Shown here: one piece after another, positions 42,422-50,044 of the stretch
Position numbering within the stretch: the first letter of the stretch is position 1
Layout: every line of letters begins with the position of its first letter
Assembly: GCA_910587365.1 (NCBI GenBank)
Contig: CAJUKJ010000003.1
Span: 109,289 to 173,288 of the forward strand
Direction: 5' to 3'
DNA from: an uncultured Christensenellaceae bacterium
Lineage (GTDB): Bacteria > Bacillota > Clostridia > Christensenellales > Borkfalkiaceae
DNA: 64,000 nucleotides
Made by a program: the position numbers and the translations under genes
Notes under the pieces: generated by a model
Database searches by the model: none
The model's input: the letters and a program-made list of their open reading frames with translations, nothing else
Told to the model about the DNA's origin: nothing

Positions 42422-43331
42422 AATTTAATTTCAATGTATTTACAATTTCGTTAATATTGCCTATGCCGTGTTTATCGAGCCAAGCGTTTGTTTCCGAAAT
42501 GATACGTGGCATTGCGTTTGCATCGGTAAAATTTGCAGTTCCGACCTGAACCGCCTTAGCACCCGCCATCATAAATTCAATTACGTCAACGCCGCAGGTT
42601 ATTCCGCCCATACCTATCACGGGGATATCGACCGAATGTGCAGCCTCGTACACCATACGGAGCGCGACGGGCTTGATACCCGCGCCAGAAACTCCGCCCG
42701 TGTTATTGGCAATAACCGGCTTGCGGCGTTCAACGTCGATTACCATTCCCGTAAGGGTGTTTATCAGCGAAACACAGTCCGCACCGCCGCTTTGCGCCGC
42801 CTGCGCGTTAACGGGAATACTTTCCACATTGGGCGAAAGCTTGACCATAAGCGGAGTTTTCTTTAACCCGCTTTTTGCAACGCGCGTCACTTGCTTTATA
42901 CTTTCGGGCTTAATTCCGAAAGCCATACCCCCCGCCTTTACGTTGGGGCAGGATATGTTCAGCTCGACAAAATCGACAAGCCCGTCCAATTTAGCGCATA
43001 TTGCGCCGTAATCGTCAAAGGACTTGCCCGCCACGTTTGCAACGATAGTCACGCCTTTCTCTTTAAGAAAAGGTAAATCATCCTTGATAAAATGGTCTAC
43101 GCCGGGGTTTTGAAGCCCAACGGCGTTTAAAATAACGCTTTTGCCTTCGGCAATCCTTGGAACGGGGTTGCCAAGGCGGGGTTCCAAAGTCATACCCTTG
43201 GTGCTTATACCGCCTATTACGGAAATATCGTATATTTCGTTGTATTCCCTGCCGAAACCGAATGTTCCGCTTGCCGCAATTACGGGATTTTTAAGTTTTA
43301 CGCCGCATATTTTTACTGATAAATCAGCCAT
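42420..43331 (-). CDS. pyrD: dihydroorotate dehydrogenase B, catalytic subunit
   Basis: Oxidises dihydroorotate to orotate; the type 1B enzyme passes electrons through PyrK to NAD+. The 303-residue protein has FMN-site motifs (NPVIAASGTFGFG; GIKPVALRMVY; MGGITCG) and the catalytic Cys in ELNISCPNVKAGG (about residue 132). Its ATG overlaps the end of pyrK by one nt, and the pairing with PyrK confirms type 1B. Confidence 0.96.
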   Translation of the reverse strand: MADLSVKICGVKLKNPVIAASGTFGFGREYNEIYDISVIGGISTKGMTLEPRLGNPVPRIAEGKSVILNAVGLQNPGVDHFIKDDLPFLKEKGVTIVANVAGKSFDDYGAICAKLDGLVDFVELNISCPNVKAGGMAFGIKPESIKQVTRVAKSGLKKTPLMVKLSPNVESIPVNAQAAQSGGADCVSLINTLTGMVIDVERRKPVIANNTGGVSGAGIKPVALRMVYEAAHSVDIPVIGMGGITCGVDVIEFMMAGAKAVQVGTANFTDANAMPRIISETNAWLDKHGIGNINEIVNTLKLN

Positions 43332-44092
43332 TAAAGTTGCACCTCGTTAATATCGAATACGGGACCGTCCTTGCAGACGCGGGCATTCGTGCCATCCGAT
43401 TTTTTGCAAACGCATACAAGGCACGCACCTAAACCGCAGCCCATTCTCTCTTCCAAAGAAACGAGGCAAGGAAGCGTATTATCGCGCTCGGAAAGCTTTT
43501 GCTTTAAAACTTTAAGCATAACCGGCGGGCCGCAAGCTATTATACAGTCTGCTTTTATTTTGTCTGCATCTTTAAGATAGGCTTCAACCGCGTTGCCTTT
43601 TTCGCCGTAGCTGCCATCGTCGGTAACTACGGTAAGCCTTTCAGACTTTTCAAGCTCGTTTAAAAGGCACACTGCGTTTTTATTTCTGAAACCGATATAG
43701 GAATAGAATTTCTTGGTTTTGAAGTGTTCGCGGATAGTTGCGATTAAGGGGAATATACCCACGCCCCCGCCTATTACAACGACGCTGTTTTTACCGTCAA
43801 GGTTGAAACCGTTACCGAGCGGAAGCAAAATTTTAAGCGTTTGCCCCGCTTCGGTTTTTGCCAGATTTTGCGTACCCTCGCCTTTAACCTGATAGCAGAC
43901 CGAAACGTCGTTGCCCTCAACCTTCATTACGCCGAGAGGGCGGCGCAAAAGCTGCGAGCCGTCGCCAGTGGAAAGGTTGACGAACTGCCCGCCGCGGATG
44001 CACCCGGCACCTTCGGAAAGGGTTAACGTCATCATAAAAATGTTTTCCGCAATTAATTTATTGCTTTTTACTATACATAATAAATCTTTCAT
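43331..44092 (-). CDS. pyrK: dihydroorotate dehydrogenase B, electron transfer subunit
   Basis: Carries FAD and a 2Fe-2S cluster and links PyrD to NAD+. The 253-residue protein has an FAD domain (GGQFVNLST, LLRRPLGVM), an NAD domain (VVIGGGVGIFPLIA) and the cluster Cys set MGCGLGACLVCVCK ... VCKDGPVF near the C-terminus. Normal length. It precedes pyrD with one-nt overlap. Confidence 0.95.
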   Translation of the reverse strand: MKDLLCIVKSNKLIAENIFMMTLTLSEGAGCIRGGQFVNLSTGDGSQLLRRPLGVMKVEGNDVSVCYQVKGEGTQNLAKTEAGQTLKILLPLGNGFNLDGKNSVVVIGGGVGIFPLIATIREHFKTKKFYSYIGFRNKNAVCLLNELEKSERLTVVTDDGSYGEKGNAVEAYLKDADKIKADCIIACGPPVMLKVLKQKLSERDNTLPCLVSLEERMGCGLGACLVCVCKKSDGTNARVCKDGPVFDINEVQL

Positions 44093-44101
44093 AATTTCGC
44101 C

Positions 44102-44491
44102 TTAGTTGACAGATATGCCGCTCCAGCCAGATTCTCCTAAACTATTTATATAAGCAAAACAATTAAAGAGAAAATTACAAGCCCAATATATCATATATAA
44201 AAAAGGAAGAATTAAGTATCTTAAATATGCCACAGGCGATAAAACTATAAGCATAACACTTCGAACTAAAGAAGGTTTTGAATCATCTTTTATAAAACAA
44301 TCCAACTCTTCTCCCGGAATTTGTAAAAGTCTTATTAAAAAAAGAAATACAGCATCCAGTAAATAAAACCAAAAAGCACTTAATCCAGTAACGATAAAAA
44401 CAATTAGTCTAACAGCAAAAAATTTATCATCCGCAAAAAAGCACTTTACAAATTGTTGAGTATTTAAAATTAACTGATTTTTAACATTCAT
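44102..44491 (-). CDS. membrane protein inside the pyr operon, function unknown
   Basis: A 129-residue protein that I do not recognise, with about three hydrophobic segments (residues 25-50, 75-92, 93-118) and an acidic loop (EELDCFIKDDSKP) between them. It sits between pyrF and pyrK, where no gene is usual. The sequence is clearly more A/T-rich than the pyr genes, pointing to insertion or relaxed selection. No strong Shine-Dalgarno is seen (upstream AAGGATATG-like only). It could be a recently acquired gene or a membrane anchor for the PyrDK complex; nothing here decides. Confidence 0.6.
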   Translation of the reverse strand: MNVKNQLILNTQQFVKCFFADDKFFAVRLIVFIVTGLSAFWFYLLDAVFLFLIRLLQIPGEELDCFIKDDSKPSLVRSVMLIVLSPVAYLRYLILPFLYMIYWACNFLFNCFAYINSLGESGWSGISVN

Positions 44492-44518
44492 TAATCACAT
44501 ATCCTTAAAAACGCTATA

Positions 44519-45433
44519 TTACCTACTCATTTTGCCTATTGAATTTGCCAGGTCCTGCTGCATATCTATACATGCGGCGCGGGCTGCGTCGTAGTAGCTC
44601 ATACCTTTGTATTCAGGATTTTTATATGCGCAGATAATTCCGCGCGAGCTATTGACAACACCGCCTAAACCGCGGTTATCAAAGCAGACTTTAAGCATTT
44701 CCGCACTTCCGCCCTGCGCACCGTAACCGGGGATTAAAAAGAACGTGTTAGGAAGGCGTTTTCTTAAATTTGCCGCCTCCTCGGGATGGGTTGCGCCGAC
44801 AACCGCGCCGACTTCGGAATAGCCGTACTTACCGATTACGTCCTTGCCCCATTCATTAACGAGCGAACCCATACGCTCGTAAACGTATTCCCCGTTTTCA
44901 AGCTTCAAGTTCTGTAATTCGCCGCTTGATTGATTGGAGGTTTTGACAAGCACGAATATCGACTTATCGTTAGCCTTTATTTCATTGATAAAAGGCTTTA
45001 TCCCGTCGCAGCCGAGATAACCGTTGACGGTAAGCATATCTGCGGGAAAGGCTTTGACGTTTGTTCCGCTTAACGGCGTTGAACCGAGATATGCCTTTGC
45101 ATAACAGCTTGCCGTAGAGCCTATATCGTTGCGCTTGCAGTCTGCAATTACCACCATACCTTTACCGTGAGCGTACTTTACGGTGTAGTTGAAAGCCTTT
45201 AAACCCTCGTACCCGTACATTTCGTAATATGCGACCTGCACCTTGACTGCGGGAACCACATCGCAAACCTTATCGATGATATTCAAGTTAAATTCCGTTA
45301 TGCGTTCAGCCGCGTCCTCGAACGTGGTAATATCTTCACGCATTTCCTCAGGAAGATAATTGAAATCGGTATCCAGCCCCACACAGGTCGGGTTTTGCAT
45401 CTCAATAATTTTTTCAATTAACTTATCAATCAT
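44519..45433 (-). CDS. pyrF: orotidine 5'-phosphate decarboxylase, type 2
   Basis: Decarboxylates OMP to UMP. The 304-residue length marks the longer group-2 family. CVGLDTDFNYLP is the N-terminal phosphate-strand motif and VVIADCKRNDIGSTA (about residue 90-105) holds the catalytic Lys/Asp pair; PGYGAQGG is the C-terminal phosphate loop. CAGGAGAG precedes the ATG. It lies downstream of pyrC and a disrupted small gene. Confidence 0.95.
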   Translation of the reverse strand: MIDKLIEKIIEMQNPTCVGLDTDFNYLPEEMREDITTFEDAAERITEFNLNIIDKVCDVVPAVKVQVAYYEMYGYEGLKAFNYTVKYAHGKGMVVIADCKRNDIGSTASCYAKAYLGSTPLSGTNVKAFPADMLTVNGYLGCDGIKPFINEIKANDKSIFVLVKTSNQSSGELQNLKLENGEYVYERMGSLVNEWGKDVIGKYGYSEVGAVVGATHPEEAANLRKRLPNTFFLIPGYGAQGGSAEMLKVCFDNRGLGGVVNSSRGIICAYKNPEYKGMSYYDAARAACIDMQQDLANSIGKMSR

Positions 45434-45650
45434 TTTCTCTCTCCTGTTTGATATCTTTTTTTATATTTTTTAATTCTTTTAAATTTAATATAGATAAAAC
45501 CACGCCTGACAGCGACGCTGCCGCCGCAGGAATAAACACCAAATTATATTTTAAACCGAACGTAAAATGCAAAACAGCCAAAACGCTAAACGTGGCAATG
45601 CTTTATATACCAATTACCGCAAATACTATTTTTAAAATTTTATTCAGCAT
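45426..45650 (-). pseudogene. small membrane-protein gene with an in-frame stop, between pyrC and pyrF
   Basis: A 75-codon frame starts with an ATG overlapping the pyrC end by 11 nt and ends in a TGA that overlaps the pyrF start. Codon 16 is TAA (MLNKILKIVFAVIGI-stop), after which the frame stays open to its natural end: two hydrophobic stretches (SIATFSVLAVLHFTFGL and FIPAAAASLSGVVLSILNL) and a Lys-rich, charged C-terminus. The overlaps on both sides suggest it was once translated in the operon. Whether it is a true pseudogene or an assembly error cannot be told. Confidence 0.6.
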
Positions 45651-46905
45651 ATTTTACAATCCCGTCAACTAAGGTGCAGATAATTTTTCCGTATACTTCA
45701 AAGCCGTTGAAAGGCGTGTTTTTGCCCTTTGAAATGAATTTTTTGCTGTCGATAACATACTTTTCGTTTAAGTCTACCACTGTTATATCCGCGGGCGCGC
45801 CCTCTTTAAGCTCGCCCCCGCCAAGATTTAAAACCGTTGCGGGATTGTAGCTCATTAAGTCCATAAGCCGTGAAAGCGTAAGCTGACCCGACTTTACAAG
45901 ATAAGTATAGCTTAAGGGAAAGCTTGTTTCTATACCGCTGATACCGAACGCCGCAAGATTGTATTCAACCTGTTTATCTTTAAGGGAATGGGGAGCGTGG
46001 TCGGTAACTATACAGTCAAGCGTGCCGTCCTTCAAACCCTTTATTATAGCTTTTCTGTCCTTATCTTCACGGACAGGGGGATTGACCTTGGTGTTCGTAT
46101 CAAACGAAGTTATTATATCGTCGGTAAGAATAAAGTAATGCGGACAGGTTTCCGCGGTAACCTTAACCCCGCGCTTTTTCGCGCTTCTTATAATTTCAAC
46201 CCCGCTGTAAGTGGAAACGTGGCAGATATGGACGGGAATACCCAGACTTTCGGAAAGCGCGATTTCGCGTGCAATCATAATATCTTCCGCGGCGCGCAGG
46301 CTTCCTTTAAGTCCTGTAAGGGTTGAATTGTAACCCTCGTTTACCACACCCCCGTCAACGAGGTTCGCATCTTCGCAATGGCAAAGACATTTTATTCCGA
46401 ACCCGTTTGCGTATTCCATTGCAAGGCGCATAACGTTTGAGTCCGCAACCGACTTTCCGTCGTCGCTTATGGCAACCGCGCCAGCCTCTTTCATCTTGCC
46501 GATATCCGACATTGCCTTGCCTTCCTGTCCGCGTGTAATCGCGCCGATTGGATTGATTTTGCAGAGGTTGACCTGTTGCTGCCTGTATTTAATATATGAA
46601 ACAACAACCGCGTTATCGCACACGGGGTTGGTGTTGGGCATACAGCAAACCTGCGTAAAGCCGCCCGCTACCGCAGCTTTTGAACCGCTTTCTATATCCT
46701 CTTTACCCTCGAAACCCGGTTCGCGCAAATGGACGTGCATATCGATAAAACCGGGAAGCACGTGTTTGCCCGCCGCATCTATAACCTTGCAGTCGGCTTT
46801 TATATTTGCACTTATTTTACTTATTTTACCGTCCTCAATGAGGATATCGGCTTTTTTTTCGCCGTCCCGCAATACAAGCGTGCCGTTTTTAATCAAAGTT
46901 TTCAT
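45640..46905 (-). CDS. pyrC: dihydroorotase
   Basis: Cyclises carbamoyl-aspartate to dihydroorotate at a zinc site. The 421-residue type I enzyme has the metal motif DMHVHLREPG (about residue 57), the carboxylated-Lys region, HICHVST and the late catalytic Asp in IVTDHAPHS. Normal length. Its start overlaps pyrB by four nt. Confidence 0.96.
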   Translation of the reverse strand: MKTLIKNGTLVLRDGEKKADILIEDGKISKISANIKADCKVIDAAGKHVLPGFIDMHVHLREPGFEGKEDIESGSKAAVAGGFTQVCCMPNTNPVCDNAVVVSYIKYRQQQVNLCKINPIGAITRGQEGKAMSDIGKMKEAGAVAISDDGKSVADSNVMRLAMEYANGFGIKCLCHCEDANLVDGGVVNEGYNSTLTGLKGSLRAAEDIMIAREIALSESLGIPVHICHVSTYSGVEIIRSAKKRGVKVTAETCPHYFILTDDIITSFDTNTKVNPPVREDKDRKAIIKGLKDGTLDCIVTDHAPHSLKDKQVEYNLAAFGISGIETSFPLSYTYLVKSGQLTLSRLMDLMSYNPATVLNLGGGELKEGAPADITVVDLNEKYVIDSKKFISKGKNTPFNGFEVYGKIICTLVDGIVKYAE

Positions 46906-47831
46906 AAATTCGCCTCTCTGTATTCAGACAACAATTTTAAAAGTGCCATTCTGACGGCAACGCCGCAGGTAACCTGCTCTAAAATTTCGCTCGATTTGCC
47001 GTCTATAAGCGTAGGAGTAAGCTCCACACCCCTGTTCACGGGACCGGGATGCAGAATTACCGCGTCCTTTTTGGCGTACTTTAAAAGTTCGTCCTTTACG
47101 CCGTAGAATTTGCTGTATTCCGACAGCGACGGAAACAGTCCGCCGTGCTGACGTTCAAGCTGAATTCTAAGCCCCATTACGGCGTCCGCTCCCTCGATAG
47201 CCTCTTCACGCGACTTTGCGACCTTTGCCCCAAGCTTTTCAATCGCCTTGGGCATCAGCGTTTCGGGAGAATACATCCAGACTTCCGCGCCGAGTTTTTT
47301 CAGTCCGAACAAGTTGCTTTTCGCAACCCTGCTGTGCTTGATATCGCCGAGAATGGCGATTTTCAGTCCCTTGATTTTACCGAACTTTCTTCTTACGGTA
47401 AGCATATCGAGCAGGGCTTGGGTCGGATGCTCGTTCATTCCGTCGCCGCCGTTCAAAACGCTTGCTTTAACGTGTTCGGCAAGCAGTCTGGGCGCACCTG
47501 CCATTGGGTGGCGTATTGCTATGAAGTCGATTTTCATAGAGTCGAGGGTTTCGCCCGTGTCGATAAGGGTTTCCCCCTTCTGGACCGAGCTTGCGGCGGC
47601 AGAAATATTCACTTCGTTTGCACCGAGGTATTTTCCCGCCAGCTCGAACGAGGTACGCGTCCTTGTGCTGTTTTCATAAAAAAGCGTGATGAGCGACTTG
47701 CCCGCAAGCAAATCCGACTTTTTATTTTTACCGTCCAAAAACTCGCGCATTTTGTCCGCGGTATCGAGAATTTCGCATATCTCTTCCGCGTCTGTTTCAT
47801 ACAAGCCGAGCATATCTTTACGTTTGAGCAT
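46902..47831 (-). CDS. pyrB: aspartate carbamoyltransferase, catalytic chain
   Basis: Transfers carbamoyl from carbamoyl-phosphate to aspartate, the committed pyrimidine step. The 309-residue protein has the carbamoyl-phosphate motif ENSTRTRTSFE (about residue 53), HPTQALLDML and HPGPVNRGVEL. No pyrI regulatory chain is next to it. GTAAGGAG lies before the ATG. It heads the operon behind a leader with a short peptide and a terminator, discussed separately. carA and carB are not in the window. Confidence 0.96.
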   Translation of the reverse strand: MLKRKDMLGLYETDAEEICEILDTADKMREFLDGKNKKSDLLAGKSLITLFYENSTRTRTSFELAGKYLGANEVNISAAASSVQKGETLIDTGETLDSMKIDFIAIRHPMAGAPRLLAEHVKASVLNGGDGMNEHPTQALLDMLTVRRKFGKIKGLKIAILGDIKHSRVAKSNLFGLKKLGAEVWMYSPETLMPKAIEKLGAKVAKSREEAIEGADAVMGLRIQLERQHGGLFPSLSEYSKFYGVKDELLKYAKKDAVILHPGPVNRGVELTPTLIDGKSSEILEQVTCGVAVRMALLKLLSEYREANL

Positions 47832-47874
47832 TGCAATCTCCTTACAGGCAAATGTATCGGGGTTGGCTACCCTT

Positions 47875-47964
47875 ACAGACGAAAAAAAAGCGAAAAAGAC
47901 ACCTTTTTCGCTTTAAACACTTTATTTTTAAAAATATTTACCTTTTATAAATACCTTCGTCTGT
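47875..47964 (-). terminator. attenuator leader of the pyr operon
   Basis: On the minus strand a strong terminator AAAGCGAAAAAG-GUGU-CUUUUUCGCUUU (47887-47914) followed by five U lies about 55 nt before the pyrB ATG. It is enclosed by a perfect 9-bp pairing of ACAGACGAA (47956-47964 strand side) with UUCGUCUGU (47875-47883). A U-rich stretch lies between the leader peptide and the hairpin. No PyrR-binding anti-antiterminator consensus is apparent. Confidence 0.75.
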
Positions 47965-47969
47965 TGCAT
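47928..47969 (-). CDS. predicted 13-residue pyr leader peptide
   Basis: ATG at 47967-47969, six nt after the -10 box, opens a frame of 13 codons (MQQTKVFIKGKYF) that stops 13 nt before the terminator stem. A ribosome finishing this peptide would reach into the 5' arm of the terminator, as in pyrBI attenuation of E. coli. The leader would be leaderless. Translation is inferred from position only. Confidence 0.5.
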   Translation of the reverse strand: MQQTKVFIKGKYF

Positions 47970-47975
47970 ACCTAA

Positions 47976-48005
47976 ATTATAGCATAATACCGAAAAGATT
48001 GTAAA
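47976..48005 (-). promoter_or_regulatory. promoter of the pyr operon
   Basis: TTTACA (48000-48005), 18-nt spacer, TATAAT (47976-47981) on the minus strand. Confidence 0.75.
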
Positions 48006-48067
48006 GAGTATTTCAATGGTTTTTTATAAAATTTTGAAAGTTATAATTACAAAATACGCTTCGGCTT

Positions 48068-48763
48068 CTATAAAATTCTTTGCAGGGCAAAGCCTACCTT
48101 GTCGCACGAAGTAAGTATATATTCGATACCGTTTTTTACGGTGCGTAGCGGAAAAAAGGTTTCCCCGTGGATATGTCCGAAAATCACTTTTTCGACGCCG
48201 TTTTCCTCAAAAATTTGCGAGAAAAGAGTTTGGGGGGATTTTGCGCTAAACGGCGGATAATGAATCATTGCAAGCAGCCTGTCGCCTTCCTCCCTGACCT
48301 TTTCAACCTGTTTGAAGCACAGCCTGAACCTTTCCGCTTCACGTAGGTAAAGCTTTTCGTCGTGGTCGGAGTAGTCGGCACTTCCCGGACACGACCAGCC
48401 GCGAGAACCGCAAATTATAACATCGCCGAACTTTACGCAATCGTTTTGAAGAAAGAAAAAGCTTTCGTCCGGCGCGGCGTCGCGCAGCTTGGTTATGCCG
48501 TTCCACCAATAGTCGTGGTTACCGCGGATAAAGACTTTTTTACCATTTAAACCCTTTAACGAATTTAAGTCGTAAAGCCCTTCTTCAAGCACCGTACCCC
48601 AACTGATGTCGCCGCATACCAAAACGATATCTTCATCCGAAACCTTGCTTTGCCAGTCGCATTTAATTTTTTCAAAGTGATTTTCCCACCCTGCGCCGAA
48701 CACGTCCATAGGCTTGTCGGACGTTCCCGAAAGATGCAAATCGCTTATCGAAAATATTTTCAT
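48068..48763 (-). CDS. calcineurin-like metallophosphoesterase
   Basis: A 231-residue dinuclear metallophosphoesterase with the full motif set: SDLHLSG (residue 7), VCGDISWG, IRGNHDYWW, IHYPPFS and FGHIHGE. It resembles the YkuE/serine-threonine phosphatase-like phosphohydrolases common in Clostridia; the substrate is unknown. The ATG comes six nt after TAAAAT (48770-48775), with TTTAAA 17 nt further upstream, so the mRNA is probably leaderless; no Shine-Dalgarno is present. Confidence 0.88.
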   Translation of the reverse strand: MKIFSISDLHLSGTSDKPMDVFGAGWENHFEKIKCDWQSKVSDEDIVLVCGDISWGTVLEEGLYDLNSLKGLNGKKVFIRGNHDYWWNGITKLRDAAPDESFFFLQNDCVKFGDVIICGSRGWSCPGSADYSDHDEKLYLREAERFRLCFKQVEKVREEGDRLLAMIHYPPFSAKSPQTLFSQIFEENGVEKVIFGHIHGETFFPLRTVKNGIEYILTSCDKVGFALQRIL

Positions 48764-48897
48764 ACAGCTATTTTAACATATTTTTTTATTTTTTTAAAGC
48801 GTTTTAAGACACAATATTTAATAGACATTTTTTGCAATTTTGTCTATTATCTAAGCAATTATGCGTGACATAGTACTATTTTTATTGTAAAAATATA

Positions 48898-48926
48898 GAC
48901 GACGGAGCCAAAAAAACTCCGCCGTC
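48898..48926 (-). terminator. hairpin terminator after the 218-residue protein gene
   Basis: GACGGCGGAG paired with CTCCGTCGTC around a T-rich loop, then TATATTTTT on the minus strand, 19 nt behind the stop. Confidence 0.75.
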
Positions 48927-48945
48927 GGCAATTTTTCAACTTGCG

Positions 48946-49602
48946 TTACTGCTTTGAACAGGTTTTACCCTGGGGATATAGGGGAAGCTCGAAGAAGCCC
49001 GTACACACCTCTTGCGAATATTCCTGTGCGGGCGGTATCGCGCAATAGCCGTAGCTGGGAACAAGTATTTCAACGTCGATTGCAACCTTTAAAATTATGG
49101 TAAGGCAAGCGTTGACGCTGAACGTATTCGTATCGGCATTGAACGTACCTTCGGCACAGACCGCGCTTACTTCTGCCGTTACTTTATAGGGCATAATCGA
49201 CGGTGCGGGAACAAACAAAAGTACGTCCTGTGCGACCGAAATGTTTGCCTGTGCAACGCCCTCCACCCCGTTCGCGTCGGTATACACAACCTCTACGGGA
49301 ATATTTACGGTAGCCTGCACCCTTGCACAGCCGGGCTTATCGGCAAGCCTTTCCACGTTGAGTGCGGTTATCACGCCCGTTGAAGTAGTAGACCTTGCGC
49401 TTATAAAAGTCAAGGGGTATGTAGGGTCTGCGGGAATAGCGTCGGTAAGGGTTAAAGTGTAGTTTTCCACCTGTATCTGCTTGATACATGCGTCGAAAAT
49501 TTTCTGCGCCTGGATACACACTTTTTCACACATTCCGTTCAAGGGATTACCGCTTATGGAACCGGGGCATTTATCCGATTGGAAATTGGAAAAAAATGAC
49601 AT
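48946..49602 (-). CDS. Cys-containing protein, possible spore-coat type
   Basis: A 218-residue protein without membrane segments. It starts with a Cys-bearing head (CPGSISGNPLNGMCEKVCIQAQKIFDACIKQ) followed by beta-rich, Thr/Val-rich segments resembling the SPOCS (DUF3794-like) units of spore-coat and cortex proteins, and ends with a Cys pair (QEVC ... KTC). GMCEKVCIQ-type heads are seen in Clostridia beside sporulation genes; this assignment is from memory and weak. GGAGG is eight nt before the ATG. It follows a LysM protein gene on the same strand, in line with an envelope or spore role. Confidence 0.6.
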   Translation of the reverse strand: MSFFSNFQSDKCPGSISGNPLNGMCEKVCIQAQKIFDACIKQIQVENYTLTLTDAIPADPTYPLTFISARSTTSTGVITALNVERLADKPGCARVQATVNIPVEVVYTDANGVEGVAQANISVAQDVLLFVPAPSIMPYKVTAEVSAVCAEGTFNADTNTFSVNACLTIILKVAIDVEILVPSYGYCAIPPAQEYSQEVCTGFFELPLYPQGKTCSKQ

Positions 49603-49657
49603 TTTGACCTCCGTTTATTTTCAAATTACTTTGTTATTACATTTTATGCCACGCCCC

Positions 49658-49680
49658 AGCCGCATTGATACAATGCGGCT
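49658..49680. terminator. hairpin between the LysM gene and the 218-residue gene
   Basis: AGCCGCATTG and exact complement around ATA, overlapping the LysM stop codon. It has no T-run on the minus strand, so it may be a weak terminator or an RNA-stability hairpin. Confidence 0.5.
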
Positions 49681-49975
49681 ATTTCGGCACAAATAATTTA
49701 CAGGTCGGGTAAACGGGCTTATTTCCGTTTATGCTTTTAAGCCTGTCTTCGTCCGTTCCGAATTTAAGAGCGACGGTACGGTAAGTATCGCCGACCTTTG
49801 CCGTATATCTGACAAGGTTTTTCTCCCCTATCACTACAATCGCACCCGAGAACGCCCTGCCGTTAACGGGAAAATCGAAGACGTTTTCAATCTCTTTAGC
49901 GCACTGTCCGCGTTTAACCCTGAAATATTTACTTCTGTCCGTAACGAGCGTAAACATAGAAGAATGTTTAAACAT
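49679..49975 (-). CDS. small LysM-domain protein
   Basis: A 98-residue protein whose C-terminal 45 residues form one LysM peptidoglycan-binding domain (VRYTAKVGDTYRTVALKFGT ... YPTCKLFVPK). The N-terminal half (about 1-50) also has a LysM-like rhythm (YFRVKRGQCAKEIENVFD), so there may be two repeats, one degenerate. There is no signal peptide; similar stand-alone LysM proteins are packed onto spores. A TATGAT box lies six nt before the ATG but without a good -35. Confidence 0.8.
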   Translation of the reverse strand: MFKHSSMFTLVTDRSKYFRVKRGQCAKEIENVFDFPVNGRAFSGAIVVIGEKNLVRYTAKVGDTYRTVALKFGTDEDRLKSINGNKPVYPTCKLFVPK

Positions 49976-50007
49976 TTATATATCATACGCAAATGAAAGC
50001 AAAAACG

Positions 50008-50037
50008 TTCATATTCCGCCGATGAATTTTGTAGAAT
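50008..50037 (+). promoter_or_regulatory. promoter of the SpoVB-like gene
   Basis: TTCATA (50008-50013), 18-nt spacer, TAGAAT (50032-50037), seven nt before the ATG at 50045. The -35 box is only moderate. Confidence 0.5.
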
Positions 50038-50044
50038 AATGTAG

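Noticed and set aside
49976..49990. TATGAT six nt before the LysM gene ATG as a leaderless promoter
   Set aside because: The -35 region has no likeness to the consensus; not counted among the leaderless cases.
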